Of a stretch of 64,000 bases of DNA, positions 63,297 through 64,000 are shown piece after piece; positions within the stretch are counted from its first letter, which is position 1, and the number at the start of each line of letters is the position of its first letter. The notes beneath the pieces were generated by a model that was not told where the DNA came from, made no database searches, and was given only the letters and a program-made list of their open reading frames with translations. The stretch spans positions 5,518,001-5,582,000 of the forward strand of contig NZ_CP121666.1 in the NCBI RefSeq assembly GCF_029714325.1, in the 5' to 3' direction. Made by a program: the position numbers and the translations under genes. Source of the DNA: Bradyrhizobium sp. CB1717. Its GTDB lineage: Bacteria > Pseudomonadota > Alphaproteobacteria > Rhizobiales > Xanthobacteraceae.

Positions 63297-64000
63297 CAAT
63301 CGCCGACGCCGTCCGGAAGCGGCAGGGACGAGACCAGCGCATCGAGGGAAAAGTCATACTGGCCGCAATGTCCCGCCTTCGCCCTGAACCGCGTGAAATC
63401 GATCCGGTCGAAGGCGCGCGTCTTGATGAGGTCGCCGACCGATGCGAGGTTGTCGCGCGTGATGGCGGATGTCTTGACCTCGACCCGGGGCGAAGCGTCG
63501 GCGAAATCGCAGCCGTCGGCATAGTCGCGGAGCAGGACGATCGACCAGCCGCCGAGCAGGAAGTGCCCGCCGTCGGTCAGCAGAAGGCGGCCGGCCTTGA
63601 TCTCGCGCAGCGCGTCATCCGACCAGTTGAGGCCGACCACTTCGATGTTCCGACCGGGCATGAGGCCGGCAGCGGCGATCGCGCGGAGCGCGCCGAGCGC
63701 CATCGGATCGTTCCCGGCCCAGATGCCGGCGGGCCGGATTTCCTTGCGCGCAGCCCAGCGAAGATAATTCGCCGTGACCTGCTCGGCCTCGGACTGTGTC
63801 CAGTTGGCAAACAGCATCCGGTCCACCACCACGTCGGGCGCAGCGTCCGCAGCAAGCTTGAGACCGGCGTTGCGTGCGATCGAGGCCGGCGTGATCTCGT
63901 CGCCGCCGATGCCGAGAATGTGGATCTTGCCGTCCGAGCTCTGCCATTTCTCGGCACGCGCCGCGCTGATCAGCGCATTCGCCATCCGCGCGCCCGCGGT
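63296..64000 (-). CDS. Periplasmic sugar-type binding protein, 5' end outside the window
   Basis: The last 234 or so residues of a type I periplasmic binding protein; the frame is open to base 64000, so the start and signal peptide are missing. Blocks: NAGLKLAADAAPDVVVDRML, AGIWAGNDPMALGALRAIAA (the typical substrate-contact block), IEVVGLNWSDDALREIKAGR. No permease gene is seen; the next gene is the c-di-GMP protein, coupled by TGATG. A LuxP-like ligand-presenting role is possible. Confidence 0.85.
   Translation of the reverse strand, partial: TAGARMANALISAARAEKWQSSDGKIHILGIGGDEITPASIARNAGLKLAADAAPDVVVDRMLFANWTQSEAEQVTANYLRWAARKEIRPAGIWAGNDPMALGALRAIAAAGLMPGRNIEVVGLNWSDDALREIKAGRLLLTDGGHFLLGGWSIVLLRDYADGCDFADASPRVEVKTSAITRDNLASVGDLIKTRAFDRIDFTRFRAKAGHCGQYDFSLDALVSSLPLPDGVGD

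Noticed and set aside
61815..63524. 569-codon frame opposite the GGDEF-EAL gene
   Set aside because: The opposite strand encodes intact GGDEF and EAL motifs; this frame has no start signal or motif.

Overview
The window reads as chromosome of a slow-growing rhizobium, most likely Bradyrhizobium or a close member of the Nitrobacteraceae. The basis is high GC with strong G/C third-codon preference, the alphaproteobacterial gene orders (lptF-lptG-lptD-surA-pdxA-rsmA; fabD-fabG-acpP-fabF-mltG-yicC-gmk; rpsF-rpsR-DUF2232-rplI), and several hairpin-forming intergenic repeats of the kind dispersed in Bradyrhizobium genomes. The assignment rests on recognition, not on a search. No rRNA, tRNA, CRISPR array, transposase or prophage gene was seen.

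Layout. 0-9 kb: purM-purN (minus), a CDP-alcohol phosphatidyltransferase, an Hda-like DnaA-family ATPase, the polyphosphate pair ppk-ppx behind a possible Pho box, then ndk and a TerC-family membrane protein (minus). 8.7-12.5 kb: a Gly/His-rich secreted protein, a small NepR-like protein, an ABC-F ATPase and an orphan TctC-type binding protein. 12.6-16.6 kb looks accessory: an Lrp/AsnC regulator divergent from an EamA exporter and a second membrane protein, then a gamma-glutamyltransferase. 17-28.7 kb: a lipoprotein, holC, pepA, the outer-membrane biogenesis operon lptF-lptG-lptD-surA-pdxA-rsmA, and a zinc alcohol dehydrogenase.

28.7-32.7 kb is a loose region of small genes (three of them under 60 codons) and about 1 kb of structured non-coding DNA, ending in a Pro/Ala-rich membrane protein convergent with gmk. 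32.6-39.4 kb holds gmk, yicC, mltG and the fatty-acid genes, all on the minus strand. 39.5-41.3 kb is a TetR-desaturase pair with a candidate operator. 41.6-44.1 kb is the ribosomal protein operon. 44.2-46.3 kb has a second TetR paired with a PaaI-type thioesterase, and a c-type cytochrome with a very long Pro/Ala/Lys tail. 46.6-53.9 kb has a CFA synthase, small proteins, dnaB, alr, exonuclease III, an SGNH-like hydrolase and a GFA-family protein.

54-60.3 kb is a compact catabolic cluster: a FadR-type GntR regulator with a clear operator, a beta-hydroxyacid dehydrogenase, a four-gene polar-amino-acid-type ABC importer, an RpiB-type isomerase and a PfkB sugar kinase. Its substrate cannot be read from the sequence, and it is one of the better candidates for undescribed biology. 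The window ends with a TSUP permease and a translationally coupled pair, a periplasmic binding protein (cut by the window edge) and a membrane GGDEF-EAL protein, which may sense a periplasmic ligand to set c-di-GMP.
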